Below the pieces are notes generated by a model. It worked only from the letters and a program-made list of their open reading frames with translations, searched no databases and had not been told where the DNA came from. Position numbers and translations under genes: made by a program. DNA of 64,000 bases from Priestia megaterium (GTDB lineage Bacteria > Bacillota > Bacilli > Bacillales > Bacillaceae_H). Below are positions 1 through 10,997 of this stretch, piece after piece; within the stretch, counting starts at the first letter, position 1; each line of letters opens with the position of its first letter. Location of the stretch: NCBI RefSeq assembly GCF_023824195.1, contig NZ_CP085447.1:1-64000 (forward strand), given 5' to 3'.

Positions 1-225
1 ATGATAAGCGTAAAAAAAGTTGCTTGTATTCATTATGGGATAAGAATGGACGTTTTTAAACCTGAGGAAATAATCAGCTCTAATCATATGCAGTCCAGAG
101 GATACCTCATTTGTCCTTATTGTGGCGATATCGAAATCACTCATAAATACCAAGAAGGAAAATCAAGGTTTGTGGTTGCTGCTAATAGAGATCATACTCA
201 TGATTGCCCCTCTAAAGAGTCATAA
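1..225 (+). CDS. Small Cys/His-containing protein, possibly 5'-truncated by the window edge
   Basis: An open frame of 74 codons begins with ATG at the first base, so the true start may lie outside the window. The product carries a CPYCGD motif near residue 38 and further Cys/His residues (one Cys and one His near the N-terminus, HTHDC near the C-terminus), which suggests a small zinc-binding fold. I do not recognise the family and assign no function. It is followed by two hairpins with T-runs, so it ends its own transcript. Confidence 0.5.
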   Translation: MISVKKVACIHYGIRMDVFKPEEIISSNHMQSRGYLICPYCGDIEITHKYQEGKSRFVVAANRDHTHDCPSKES

Positions 226-230
226 AAAAT

Positions 231-272
231 GAAGCGCTCTAAAAGAATGAATCTTTTTAGAGCGCCTCATTT
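231..272 (+). terminator. Intrinsic terminator after the first gene
   Basis: The arms GCGCTCTAAAA and TTTTTAGAGCGC form a stem around a short loop and are followed by a T-rich tract. Confidence 0.75.
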
Positions 273-330
273 TATTTACACGAAAGTCTTTTCAAAACGG
301 TATATTCTATAGAAGAAACTCGTCAAAAAA

Positions 331-365
331 GTAGCCCTTGCTCAACGGGAGCAAAGGCTTTTTTC
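331..365 (+). terminator. Second intrinsic terminator-like hairpin
   Basis: The arms GCCCTTGCTC and GAGCAAAGGC pair around a short loop and are followed by six T. It lies about 60 bp beyond the first terminator, so it may serve a short transcript of its own or act as a backup. Confidence 0.6.
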
Positions 366-642
366 AACTCAGGTAATTTGGAAATACTTTATTAGTTTAG
401 GCTTAATTTAAAATCTACATACATATTTTTAAAACAATATAGGGTTAAACTTTACTCCATGACGCATAATCAAACTCCAACGGAGTTCATTTCGCCATAG
501 AGTAAATTTCAGTATAATTACCCTCTAGAAAACAGGGATTCCTCTTCCTTCTCCTAACCTTATTAAGTGAGAAGTGTGTAGAAGATATGATATGTTAGCG
601 TCTCTACATAGTATCTAAAAATAAAAAATGAGGTGCTTGAAT

Positions 643-915
643 ATGAATAAAACTGAACTAGTAGATGCAGTTGCAACAAAATCAGAACTAACGAAACAAG
701 ATTCAAAAAAGGCTGTAGATGCGTTGTTTGAAACGATTTCTAATGCGCTCGCCAAAGAAGAAAAAATTCAATTAGTTGGATTTGGTACATTTGAAATACG
801 TGAGCGCGCAGAGCGTACAGGTCGTAACCCTCAAACAGGTGAAGAAATGATAATTCCGGCTTCAAAGGTTCCTGCTTTTAAACCGGGAAAAGAATTAAAA
901 GAAGCTGTTAAATAA
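643..915 (+). CDS. HU-family DNA-binding protein
   Basis: A 90-residue histone-like protein of the HBsu/HU family: it begins [10 protein letters not shown] and has the family core [21 protein letters not shown] followed by the [12 protein letters not shown] tail that forms the DNA-binding arm. HU dimers bend and compact DNA without much sequence specificity. The start at 643 is preferred over an upstream ATG at 628 because GAGGTG lies at good spacing before 643. A TATAAT-like -10 is visible at 513-518. A plasmid-borne HU may chaperone plasmid DNA or reduce the cost of carrying it (inference). It is monocistronic, ending at a strong terminator. Confidence 0.93.
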   Translation: MNKTELVDAVATKSELTKQDSKKAVDALFETISNALAKEEKIQLVGFGTFEIRERAERTGRNPQTGEEMIIPASKVPAFKPGKELKEAVK

Positions 916-930
916 ATATACCTTATAAGC

Positions 931-972
931 AAGCCCTCCCTAGAGATAGACTTCTAGAGGGGGCTATTTTTC
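931..972 (+). terminator. Intrinsic terminator of the HU gene
   Basis: The arms AGCCCTCCCTAGA and TCTAGAGGGGGCT form a long stem followed by TATTTTT. Confidence 0.85.
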
Positions 973-1011
973 ATGATGAAAAATTTCTAAATACCTACAC
1001 CTAAATATTCT

Positions 1012-1155
1012 TTAATCAAGATTTCTATTTTCTTGAGTCGTCGGCTTAGAGGTAGGCTCTTTATCAAGTCTAGGTTTCCAATTTCCTAACTTGTTTTTTA
1101 AGTAATCCTTTAAAAAATCACGTTTCTTTTTTCGTCTTTTATCCCTGTTTTTCAT
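1012..1155 (-). CDS. Very basic 47-residue hypothetical protein
   Basis: This short minus-strand frame begins ATG at 1155 behind a good ribosome site (AAAGGTGGTGAG). The product starts MKNRDKRRKKKRDFLKDYLK and has a polar, Pro/Thr-rich tail. It is strongly cationic in the first 13 residues and has no membrane segment. The strength of the ribosome site argues that it is real. I do not recognise a family; binding to nucleic acid is only a guess from the charge. Confidence 0.45.
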   Translation of the reverse strand: MKNRDKRRKKKRDFLKDYLKNKLGNWKPRLDKEPTSKPTTQENRNLD

Positions 1156-1640
1156 AAGAACTCACCACCTTTACGTAACTCAATAGATTCAATTTATCAT
1201 TATTATAAACTATGTTAAAAAACCCACTATTTATGCTGAATTTATAAGTGATAAGTAGTTCATCTTACTAGTCAAAGGTATACTTTTAGGTATTGTTTTA
1301 AATTATTCCAGAAGACGATTTCCATTGTAAGAGTAATAAAAGTTGAACGTGAAGAACAACCAGATGGTCCTCATATGTATTGTCATAATCAATAATAATA
1401 GAGAAAGCAGGTTAATATTTATTAACCTGCTTTTCAGACTGATGAGAAACCTTTTAAGTTCTCGTTAGAAAGGAATTTATAATTCCGGAATAGTAGAAGA
1501 ACCATCCTCGTTCTCAGAGGTAGAAACTTTCTCTTTGAAGTTAGGTCACATCACTATTCACAAATAACACCTTTGTTAGTGAAAATTCATGTTCATAAAG
1601 TTGTATCTTTCTGGACACTCTACTTTGCGGTTAGCGAAAG
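1156..1640. other. Intergenic segment with short coding-like remnants and a hairpin
   Basis: No complete gene is seen. A plus-strand frame open from 1255 to 1395 has a coding-like end (residues such as VRVIKVEREEQPDGPHMY) but no convincing start. It is closed by a hairpin at 1405-1434 (arms AGCAGGTTAA/TTAACCTGCT, then TTTT). On the minus strand, about 1480-1543, a short frame ending TIPEL-stop also looks like the tail of a lost gene. Confidence 0.35.
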
Positions 1641-2955
1641 TTACGCTCCCCCTGCTCCTTCTAATTCATTCACGAGATATTTGGCTATCTTTTCCACTGC
1701 TAGGGAGAAGACGATCTCCTCGTGCGACCCAGGCACCGAATATTTATTCACTTTCCCCTGTAATAACGCCTTCCAATCCGTGAACAACTCTCTACCTTCT
1801 TCAGCACTGAAGTAGATGACATCTCCAAAATATGGTGTTAAAACATGTTTTGTCATTAAATTTAGACACTTCCTGTGAGCATTGATAATCTGCTTTAGAC
1901 TCGTAAGATCCGCATCGGGCGGGAGCACTCCTTCCACGATCAACTGATCAACAAGCATGTCCTGTTGATGAAAGAGTTCTTCTCCCTGCTCCACTAGGTC
2001 TAAATGGATGAAATGCTCCAATATATAAGAAAGCATATCCTCCTTTGTCTTGTGATCCTCTTCTAAAGGCACCTTGGTATCCATGAGTACCAACATCTCA
2101 ACTTCTTCTCCCTGGTTCCGTAGCATAGTTGCGATTTCATAGGCGATGGCACCGCCCAGAGACCATCCTCCCAGACGATACGGCCCCTTTGGCTGAGCGT
2201 GCTTAATTTCCTCGATATAGAGTTGAACTACTTCCGACAAAGTCAACCCGTCCATTCCTTCTTTCTCTACGAGAGGATTCTGTAGACCATAAAATGAGCA
2301 GTGATCCTTGAGTAACCTTGCTAGCTGAATGTAACAGAATACATTACCCATAAACGGATGAACACAGAAGAAAGGCCTTTTCTCTGACTCTTGTAGTGGA
2401 ACCAGAACCGATAACGATTTTGCCATATCATGATTGTCACGGATGAGACAAGCGATCCCTTCCACTGTTAGGTTCTCAATCAGTGCGGACACCTTAATCT
2501 CTTTTCCAAATTTCTCTCTGACCTTTGAAAGCAATTTGATTACAAGGAGAGAGTGCCCCCCCCTATCGAAGAAATCATCGTTTACATGGACATCTTCTAT
2601 TTGTAGCAAATCCTGCCAGATTCTAATCAGCTGATACTCGATTTCATCCCTTGGGATGATTGGTGTAGAAAAGGTACTTTCTCTTTGAATCGTTAAGCTG
2701 TTCAGTGCCTTTCGGTCAACCTTCCCATTTTTTGTAAGCGGAATCGCGTCTATCTCAATAAAGTGTGCAGGAACCATATAATTCGGTACTTGTCTCTTGA
2801 GATGCTCACGCCATTCATATATACTTCCTTCACCCACCACATAGGCAACCAATCTCTGATCTCCTGGTTGGTCCTCTCTTATCAAGACTACTGCCTCTTT
2901 CACCGATGGATGACTTTCTAAATTCGCTTCAATCTCTCCAAGCTCCATCCGGAAG

Positions 2956-3656
2956 CCTCGAATTTTCACTTGATTATCGATTCTTCCCAGATAATCCAAG
3001 GTACCATCAGGAAGGTACCTCACGAGATCTCCCGTCCGATATAACCGTTCCCCTTCTTTGAATGGATGAGAAATAAAACGTTCGGACGTTAACTCTGGGC
3101 GATTCAAGTATCCTCTTGCTAGGCCTGCTCCACCGATATAAAGTTCACCCGTTACACCAACTGGAACAGGTAACAAATTCCCATCCAATACATAGGCTTG
3201 AACGTTCGGCAACGGACGCCCAATGGTTACTCTCTTACTATCTTTTTTGATACGATGGCATGTCGCATCAACAGTACATTCTGTAGGACCATACACGTTA
3301 TAAAAATGGATCTTGTCAACCTCTACTAATTGTTCCCACAGTGACGGCACAATTGCTTCGCCACCGACTAGTACCTTGCTTGGAACATGAACACCATCGT
3401 TTGTTTCTAACAACCCGCCATCTATGAGTAATTGGAGTAATGAAGGTGTCATATCGAACATCTCCAACTTATTCTCCCGAATATAGGATACAAACTGTTG
3501 GGGATCACTGCGAACTTCGTTCGGAATAATATACAAGCTAGAACCATACAAAAGCATTTGTAATTGCTGAACGGATACATCAAAGGCGATCGAAGCATTT
3601 AAACCGACGCGCATGTTAGTAGGTGTCTCATGCGAAAACACTTCTTTCTGTAAACC
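2956..3656. repeat. Near-identical 701-bp A-domain block, copy 1
   Basis: This block recurs at 7513-8213, offset 4557 bp, with about seven base differences by eye. It covers A-domain cores from the substrate pocket to the KIRG region. See copy 2. Confidence 0.9.
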
Positions 3657-6600
3657 ATACGATAGATTTAGTACAGAATGATGCTGCACCAAAGCCCCCT
3701 TTGGATTCCCGGTCGAACCCGAAGTATAGATAACATACGCCAAGTTTTCTCCTGTCACTTCACATATTGGTGAAAAGGTGCTTTCTCGAGAGATCATCGC
3801 TTGATCCCGATCCAAACAAACTGCTTCGACTTCTTTAGGTATCCAACCTTCTAATGCTTCGTTCGTAACCAATACTTGGACACCTGTGTCCTCCAGAATA
3901 TATCGTAGGCGACTTTCTGGATACGATGGATCCAATGGAACATAGGCTGCCCCAGCTTTCCAGATCCCCATGAGACCGACAATCATCTCAACTGAACGCT
4001 CGAAGCAGAGCCCGACCAATGACTCGGTCCCAATCCCACATTTCTGGAGATAACGGGCCAATTGGTTTGCTTTCTCATTCAGCTCTCGATACGTTAACTG
4101 CTGATTTTCATCCACCACCGCCACCGTGTCAGGTGTACGATCCACTTGATCTTCAAACAGTTTATGGATCACACTCTCACGTGGATACGCTATAGCATTA
4201 TCATTCCATTCTTCTAGTAGTTGCTTCTGTTCTGTTTCCGTAACATACACCAGATCCGACAGGGTTTGATCAACATTCTCGATCATTTGCTTTAACGCCT
4301 GGCGTAAATGACCCAGCATCCGTTCAATGGTTAATCCATTAAACTTGCTACGATCATACATCAGCTTTAACGACAACTGACTTCCTGGACCAACAGCCAA
4401 TCCTAATGGATAGTGGGTTTGCTCTACTCCTTCCAAGTCACCAATTTCCAGATCTCCTGAAGACTCCTCTTTCACCGGGTAGTTTTCAAACACATACAAG
4501 CTATGGAACAGCGGAATCCCTCTTGGAACTTCACTCCATCCCTGAATTTCTGTCAAAGAAGCATATTCATACTGTCTTCTTTCTATCTCTTCCTCTTGTA
4601 TCTTCTGCAACCAATCCCTTACTTTCAGGTCATCCGTCAACTGGATTCTCGTTGGTGATGTGGTAATAAAGGGACCTACGATGTGCTCGACATCAACAAT
4701 CTCCGTGGGGCGTCCCGAGCTAGTTACGCCAAAGACAATGTCGTTCTCGCCACTATATCGGCTCATGAGATACGCCCACGCGCCTTGAATCACCGTACTC
4801 AAGGTGAGCTTATTGCGTTTCGCCCAGTTTTGTAAAGCTTGGGTCTGCTCTTCCGACAAATGAGCAACCTTCTTGGTAAAGCCTTTTTCTTGCTCCTTAC
4901 TTTCTAAGCCAAGTAGGGTTGGCGCTGTAAAGCCTCTGAGTTTCTCTCTCCAGAATTGTTCCGCTTGCTCCTGATCCTGCTCTTTCAGCCATTGAATATA
5001 TTTCTTGTATGGCGGTGACTTTGGTAAATCCACAGCCTCTCCTTTCATCCTCTTCTGGTACACTGTAAGCAATTCGCTAAAGACCAGTGGTAAGCTCCAA
5101 CCATCCAACAAAATATGGTGATGCGTCCAAACAATCCGATATTCTTCCTCCGCTTCTTGAATGACAGTCACCCGCATCAATGGCGCTTCATTAAAAAGAA
5201 AGGCTTGTTTTCGATCCGATGCCAAAAAGGCTTTTCGTCTCTCCTCTTTTTCTTCAACAGACAGCGCGCGCCAATCCACTTCATTCAGCTTAAATGGGAT
5301 ATGATCATACACTACTTGTAAGGACTCTTCAATCTCATTCCACACAAATGCCGAACGAAAGATCTCATGTCGCTGAATCACTGATTTCCACGCCTGCTCG
5401 AAAGTAAGGATATCCAATTTCCCTCTAAACAGGAAACTTAATTGCACCATATACGGCGCCGAATGTTCATCCTCTTGATCATGCAGCGTATGAAAGAGCA
5501 TTCCTTCCTGCAAAGGTGATAGCGGATACAGGTCGGTAATCGGATGATTTTTTCCACGATTCATCTTAAATAGTACTTTATTCAAATCTGCTGGGGTGAG
5601 ATTTGCAATCGCAAAATCCGAAACGGTCAGCGCAGATTCTCCACCCGAAGAATGAATCAATCCACTCAGTTGATGGAGCATATTCTCTGCAACACTTTGA
5701 ATGGTCGACTTCGCAAACTGTCCAACATTGTACACCCAAGTGAAATGAAGTTTTCCATCGGTTACAATCCCAATCACATCGATCAAATGTGATCGCTTGG
5801 AACCAGGAGCATGATCTAAGCGCGTAAATCCGATTTCCGGAGCAAACATCGCATCGTCAGAGAACATTTGGTCAAATTGTCCAAGATAGTTAAAACTAAT
5901 AGACGGCGTGGGTTGAGACTGGAGTCGCTCACGCATCGCTGGATTCAAGTACCGCAAAATCCCATAGTCAACGCCCTTATTAGGAATTTGGCGCACTTGT
6001 TCTTTGACTTCTTTTAATGCTGCGATGGACGTGTTGGCACCTGTAATATTCAAGTGAACAGGATAGATACTTGTAAACCATCCCACGGTTCTCGATAGGT
6101 CAACGTCTTCGATGATCTCTTCCCGACCATGACCCTCCAGATCCACGGTTAGCGCCGGATGACCTGTCCATGCTGACGTAGACTGTACCAATGCTGCCAA
6201 TAGTACTTCATTGATTTGGACACGATGGGTGCTTGAAATCTCTTGCAATAACGCACGGGTCTCTTTCTCATCCAGCACCACGGTAATCTCCTCGGTTGCT
6301 GTGTTTGCTGGATCTTCGAGGGTGGAATCCACTGGTAGCATAGCTACTTCTTGTTCGGACTGCCGCTCCCAGTAATCACGTACTTCTTGCGCAATCCCAG
6401 ATTCAGCGTAGTGATGCAATTTTTCCGACCACGCTTTAAAGGATGTACTCTTCGTAGGTAATTGGATCTTCTGAGCCTGGCTCGCTTGATTATACCCCGT
6501 TTGCAGATCCTCTAGTAAAATCCGCCAAGAAACACCATCCACTGCTAAATGATGAATCGCCCAGAATAATCGGCCGGCTCTCTTCTCACCTTCATCCAAA

Positions 6601-7512
6601 TACACCATTCTCATTAGCGGTCCTGCGTGTAAGTGCAAGCTTGCTTGTGCAGTGTCAATCTCCGCTTGAATCACTTGATGCCATTCTGCTTGTGGCACTT
6701 CGTCTAATGAAATCACTGTCAGCGTCGATTGTTCTTCGATTTCTTCGATCTCTTCGTTCCACTGTTTCCAAGCTCCATCCGGTAAACGTTCATATCTTAA
6801 ACGCAAGGCATCATGATGGCTCAGAAGGGTACGCACAGCTTTCTCCAGTAATACTATATCCAGTCGCTCTTTTGTTCTAAAAAACATAGATTGATTCCAA
6901 TGATGTGGGTTGGGATGATCTTGTGCAAAAAACGATTGCTGGATGGGTGTAAGGATCAGTTCTCCAGTTACAACTCCCTGCTCCGCTTGTATACCCTGTT
7001 CTTCTTTGACTACTTGCGTCAACTCGGCAATCGTTTGATGTTCAAACATTTGCTTTGGTGTTAATTGCAAACCTGCTTGCTTCGCACGAGAAACAATCTG
7101 AATGCTGAGGATCGAGTCTCCACCGATTTCAAAAAAATTGTCATGAATACCAATCGGTTTTGTACCTAGCACACGTTCCCAAATCATGGAAAGTATTTGT
7201 TCACCCTCATTTCTTGGAGCCACGTAGCCTTCTTCTGTCCCTTGACGATCTGGTACAGGCAAAGATTTCCGATCGATCTTTCCATTAATGGTCAGTGGTA
7301 GCTCTTCCATCTCGACAAAGTAGGAGGGAACCATATGGCTTGGCAGTTGTGCTTTGAGATACTCGCGCCATTCTTCTTTACGCCCTTCGCCCACTACATA
7401 GGTTACCAATCGTTTATCTCCCGACTGATCTTCCCTCACCATCACAACGGCCTCCTTTACCGAGAGATGCTCCTGTAAGGTTGCCTCAATTTCCCCAAGC
7501 TCAATCCGATAT

Positions 7513-8213
7513 CCTCGAATTTTCACTTGATTATCGATTCTTCCCAAATAATCCAAGGTACCATCAGGAAGGTACCTCACGAGATCTCCCGTCCGATATA
7601 ACCGTTCCCCTTCTTTGAATGGATGAGGAATAAAACGTTCGGACGTTAACTCTGGACGATTCAAGTATCCTCTTGCTAGGCCTGCTCCACCGATATAAAG
7701 TTCACCCGTTACACCAACTGGAACAGGTAACAAATCCCCATCCAATACATAGGCTTGAACGTTCGGCAACGGACGCCCAATCGTTACTCTCTTACTATCC
7801 TTTTTGATACGATGGCATGTCGCATCAACAGTACATTCTGTAGGACCATACACGTTATAAAAATGGATCTTGTCAACCTCTACTAATTGTTCCCACAGTG
7901 ACGGCACAATTGCTTCGCCACCGACCAGTACCTTGCTTGGAACATGAACACCATCGTTTGTTTCTAACAACCCGCCATCTATGAGTAATTGGAGTAATGA
8001 AGGTGTCATATCGAACATCTCCAACTTATTCTCCCGAATATAGGATACAAACTGTTGGGGATCACTGCGAACTTCGTTCGGAATAATATACAAGCTAGAA
8101 CCATACAAAAGCATTTGTAATTGCTGAACGGATACATCAAAGGCGATCGAAGCATTTAAACCGACGCGCATGTTAGTAGGTGTCTCATGCGAAAACACTT
8201 CTTTCTGTAAACG
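7513..8213. repeat. Near-identical 701-bp A-domain block, copy 2, at the breakpoint
   Basis: This is the partner of 2956-3656. The match ends exactly where the NRPS sequence ends and ArdC-like sequence begins. The truncation therefore lies on the edge of a repeat, compatible with recombination or with an assembly join. Confidence 0.9.
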
Positions 8214-9045
8214 TCCAGTTTGACAGGTAATCGAGCGAGTATGAACTGGTGTCAATTCCAAAGTAAGATGAAACAGCATAAGCTGTCATTTCGGCTTGAA
8301 ACTCTTTTTCCGCCGCCGTATAGTTCAAATGTGTTTCTTTTGTATGAAGTTTGGCATGCGTCAACTCGTGCAACAGGCTCTTCACATTTTGCTTTTCAGA
8401 ATTACGAGGGTTGAGCGCAACTTCTTTTGTTAAGGTATACGAGACACCTTTTGCACTGCCTAGTTCTTCTTTTGGTGCAATAATGGAAATGCCATTCTTT
8501 TCAGCGATGGCTTCCATTCCTTTATAAAGTATCTTGTAATCCTCCACATTCCCTTCTAACCAACGATTTGGGAAAATCTCAGGTAAATCACTTGCTTTTG
8601 CGTTCGTTTGGCTCACCTCAAACACGTGTCCGACTGAAAAGTACAGTCGGCTCGGTGTGACCTCTTTTTTCCCATCCTGTATGAGCTTTTTTTCTTGAGG
8701 AGTTGCCTTATTAATTGACTTCCATTTTCCGTTTTCATCTTGAAACTTAGGAACGGTTTTGTTTGGGACAAGAATTTTAATGCCTTTCTCTCCTTTATTG
8801 ACGGAAAATCCTTTTTCTTTCCAGAAAGCAAATGAGCCAACGGCTTGTGCGCCCATAAATTGTTGCTGAATCAGTTGAGTGTTTGATAAAGAGTATTGAT
8901 GAAACTTACCCATGAAAGAGAGATACTCTTTTAAATCTTCTGGTGAATGAAAATGCTGTTCGACGCGTTTATCCATGTCCTTGGTGAGCGCTTCAATTTC
9001 TTTTCGCTTCTCTTCAGCTGATTTTTTCACATATCCTTTACTCAT
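8185..9045 (-). pseudogene. ArdC-like antirestriction/zincin protein, C-terminus lost at the NRPS junction
   Basis: The N-terminal half resembles the ArdC single-strand-DNA-binding domain (YSLSNTQLI, FAFWKEKGFSVNKGEKGIKI). A zincin metallopeptidase motif HELTHAKLH follows near residue 229, with a downstream Glu in FQAEMTAYAV. ArdC proteins coat incoming single-stranded plasmid DNA and antagonise restriction during transfer. The native sequence runs to about LDYLSNW and then changes at base 8213 to eight out-of-frame residues from NRPS DNA, so the C-terminus is missing. The start at 9045 has AAGGAGA upstream, and it overlaps the stop of the previous gene, which suggests translational coupling. 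The catalytic motif is retained, so the protein may still fold in part. Confidence 0.8.
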
Positions 9046-9313
9046 GGTTCTCGTTCTCCTTTTGATACGAGATTTCTTTTAATTCCTCTAATTCTTGTTG
9101 ATCCCAAGGTTCATCTACTTCGACAAAGAGCTTCTTCGTTTTGATATTCATCGGGACCAACATATCACCTAGATGACTGATATATTGATGAAACTCCTTC
9201 GCTTCTTCTGCTGTGAAAATCACTTCCTCTTCTTGATCACGATACTGTACAATCGCACTCTTTTCACCAATCGCTTTGATTGATACCAACACCACATCTT
9301 TTTGAAAAAACAT
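9038..9313 (-). CDS. Hypothetical protein of the conjugation operon
   Basis: A 91-residue acidic protein with an alternating beta-like N-terminal half (DVVLVSIKAIGEKSAIVQY) and a Glu/Lys-rich end. The start at 9313 is better placed than the ATG at 9319, because AGGAGG lies only two bases before the latter and eight before the former. Its stop overlaps the ArdC-like start. No family is recognised. Position between the relaxase group and ArdC suggests a role in the recipient or in protecting transferred DNA (inference). Confidence 0.6.
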   Translation of the reverse strand: MFFQKDVVLVSIKAIGEKSAIVQYRDQEEEVIFTAEEAKEFHQYISHLGDMLVPMNIKTKKLFVEVDEPWDQQELEELKEISYQKENENHE

Positions 9314-9346
9314 ATTCATTTCCTCCTTCTATTTCGTTACACCTAT

Positions 9347-9787
9347 TCATTGAGTGGATGTAGATTTCCCTCTTGATTCTTCCCAATCAATTCGTTTTTG
9401 TCGCTGATGAGCAATGCGCTCCTCTACCGTCTCTCGTGCAATTTTTGTACTATCCATTTCTCGCATTCCAGTAGTAATAAGCCCTTTAAAACCGTGGAAA
9501 GCAAACAAACCATTCATATATTCAATTAAAATCTGCGTATTTTTATCCGTAGCGTTTGTGCCAAGACGAATCTTCTTAAGCTCTTCTTTTAATACATCAT
9601 GCAGATTATGACTCACAACTTCGGTAATATACTTTAATGACCATTCTTGCGCTTTTCGTTCCTTGTGTTCCTGGCAAATTTGAGAGATGGCATCACCTGT
9701 AAACCCAATATCATGCTCTTCCATATACGTTTGAATATAGTCTTTGGCTTCTTCTGTTAACGATAGTTTCATACGTTGTTTTGCCAC
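9347..9787 (-). CDS. Relaxosome accessory-like protein, paralogue of the gene at 10994-11371
   Basis: The start is the GTG at 9787, one codon across the relaxase stop, with AAAGGAG upstream; the longer ATG frame reads through relaxase sequence. The 146-residue product opens with a helical block (KLSLTEEAKDYIQTYMEEHD, then GFTGDAISQICQEH) that matches, position by position, the N-terminus of the 125-residue protein encoded just upstream of the relaxase. The rest is helical and charged. I infer a DNA-binding accessory of the relaxase. The family name is not known to me. Confidence 0.65.
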   Translation of the reverse strand: MAKQRMKLSLTEEAKDYIQTYMEEHDIGFTGDAISQICQEHKERKAQEWSLKYITEVVSHNLHDVLKEELKKIRLGTNATDKNTQILIEYMNGLFAFHGFKGLITTGMREMDSTKIARETVEERIAHQRQKRIDWEESRGKSTSTQ

Positions 9788-9788
9788 G

Positions 9789-10997
9789 TTAATAACTCCT
9801 TTCATCCTCATAATGTTGTTGCCCATTACGTTGTGATTCACGTTGCATTCGTTCATAATGCTGTTGGTTTTTCCAGCTTTCATATTCACTTTTAAAAGCT
9901 CGTTCCATTCTCTTTAAGGAAGCGTGCATCGACACATGCTGCTGAAACCCTTTAGAACGTTTCGGTGATTTTGCATGTTCGATAAGATGTTGAGCACGCT
10001 GCTGTTTTTTATCATAGGTTTTCATTTCCTGTAAAAAAGCATTACCCATTCGCTTATACAATTCATCGATTTTATTCTGCTTGTAATTTTTATACCGGTA
10101 TTGATTTACCTTCCCTTCTCCATATGCCTTCTTTAATTCGTTCACTTCCCCATCTAAGGTTTTCATTAGTTGCTGATATTCTTTTGGGTGATATTTTTGG
10201 ATATACTTCTCACTCAATGTATCGATATAAGGCTTTAATGGCTTGAGCGTGTTATAGCTATACTGCCATTGCCTTTTGTCTTTTGGTAGATAATTGTAGA
10301 CTAGTAAAAACAACGGTTTTAATTCTCGGTTCCGCCATGCAAGAGACGAATCTTTTTTCTTGTGATCCACCATATCTTTACGAATCAACTCATTGATTTT
10401 TATCTGATTTTCTCGGCGATTCGTCATTTGATTGACGACTTTTGCCTTCATGGCATCTAAGCTGCTTTGCTTTCTCATGCCTCGTTCTCTTGTAGGGCGA
10501 GGTTCCACTGTCGCAATATGAATATGAATGTTGTTGGTGTTGTAATGTATGGCAGCTGACCAAACAGCTGACCCATTTAACTTTTCCCTTTTAAGCATGT
10601 CATTCACGGCTTGCCTTGTGATATCCATGACCTTTTTTTCATCGACTGTATGACGACGAGAATCATATAATCCTTGCTCTTCCAGCCAAGGATTATGAAA
10701 GGTGATGACATCTTGCCACATGATGCTGTTATTTGCTTGTGCGGTTTCAAATACTTGTTTCAGATTCTTTTTCTCTTCTTCATTCAATCCGTCAGATTGA
10801 TCCGTAAATAAAGAAGAAGTTTTATCAGGATTAGATAAGTAATCTTGATAAAGAGTAAACAGTTTTTCGTGTGCACCATATTCTTTTTTGGCATCTTCAC
10901 GATCCACATAATCGACGTACTCTTGATACGCTTTTAGATTAGAGGTCGCAAATTTTGTTTTTAGTACGACTCCTGGTGTCACAGAAGAGACCGTCAT
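9789..10997 (-). CDS. mobL: MobL-family relaxase (MobP2/MobP3-like)
   Basis: A 402-residue nicking enzyme that should cut one strand at oriT and lead it into the recipient. It begins GVVLKTKFATSN, has the MobL-type segment MWQDVITFHNPWL, and carries the metal-binding HIHIA motif (…NNIHIHIATVEPRPT) near residue 156, as in the MOBL relaxases described for pLS20-type Gram-positive plasmids. The C-terminal half is a basic, helical region. The start overlaps the upstream stop as ATGA. It lies between two paralogous small proteins and downstream of an RHH protein and the candidate oriT, a complete relaxosome block. Confidence 0.88.
   Translation of the reverse strand: MTVSSVTPGVVLKTKFATSNLKAYQEYVDYVDREDAKKEYGAHEKLFTLYQDYLSNPDKTSSLFTDQSDGLNEEEKKNLKQVFETAQANNSIMWQDVITFHNPWLEEQGLYDSRRHTVDEKKVMDITRQAVNDMLKREKLNGSAVWSAAIHYNTNNIHIHIATVEPRPTRERGMRKQSSLDAMKAKVVNQMTNRRENQIKINELIRKDMVDHKKKDSSLAWRNRELKPLFLLVYNYLPKDKRQWQYSYNTLKPLKPYIDTLSEKYIQKYHPKEYQQLMKTLDGEVNELKKAYGEGKVNQYRYKNYKQNKIDELYKRMGNAFLQEMKTYDKKQQRAQHLIEHAKSPKRSKGFQQHVSMHASLKRMERAFKSEYESWKNQQHYERMQRESQRNGQQHYEDERSY

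Larger units (their letters stand above)
1641..8213 (-). pseudogene. Truncated NRPS: partial A-T-E-C-A-T-TE, kurstakin-synthetase-like
   Basis: About 2190 codons of non-ribosomal peptide synthetase remain. In order: the 3' two-thirds of an adenylation (A) domain; a carrier protein (GGDSI, ~7120); an epimerisation domain (HHLAVDGVSW, ~6550); a condensation domain (HHILLDGW, ~5110); a full A domain; a carrier protein (GGHSLL, ~2560); and a terminal thioesterase (GWSLGG, ~2160). Aligned to the GrsA positions, both A domains give the pocket D-V-Q-D-L-G-V-V-D, close to the Gln/Glu codes, so the fragment would add D-Gln then Gln and release the product. Kurstakin ends Gln-Gln, hence the comparison. 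The 5' end is lost at about 8213, inside an ArdC-like gene and out of frame with it, so a functional enzyme is unlikely. The few codons upstream of 8213 in this frame are not NRPS. Confidence 0.85.

Noticed and set aside
8214..8279. N-terminus of the NRPS frame (residues 1-22)
   Set aside because: These codons are out-of-frame ArdC-like DNA; the NRPS sequence begins only at about 8213.
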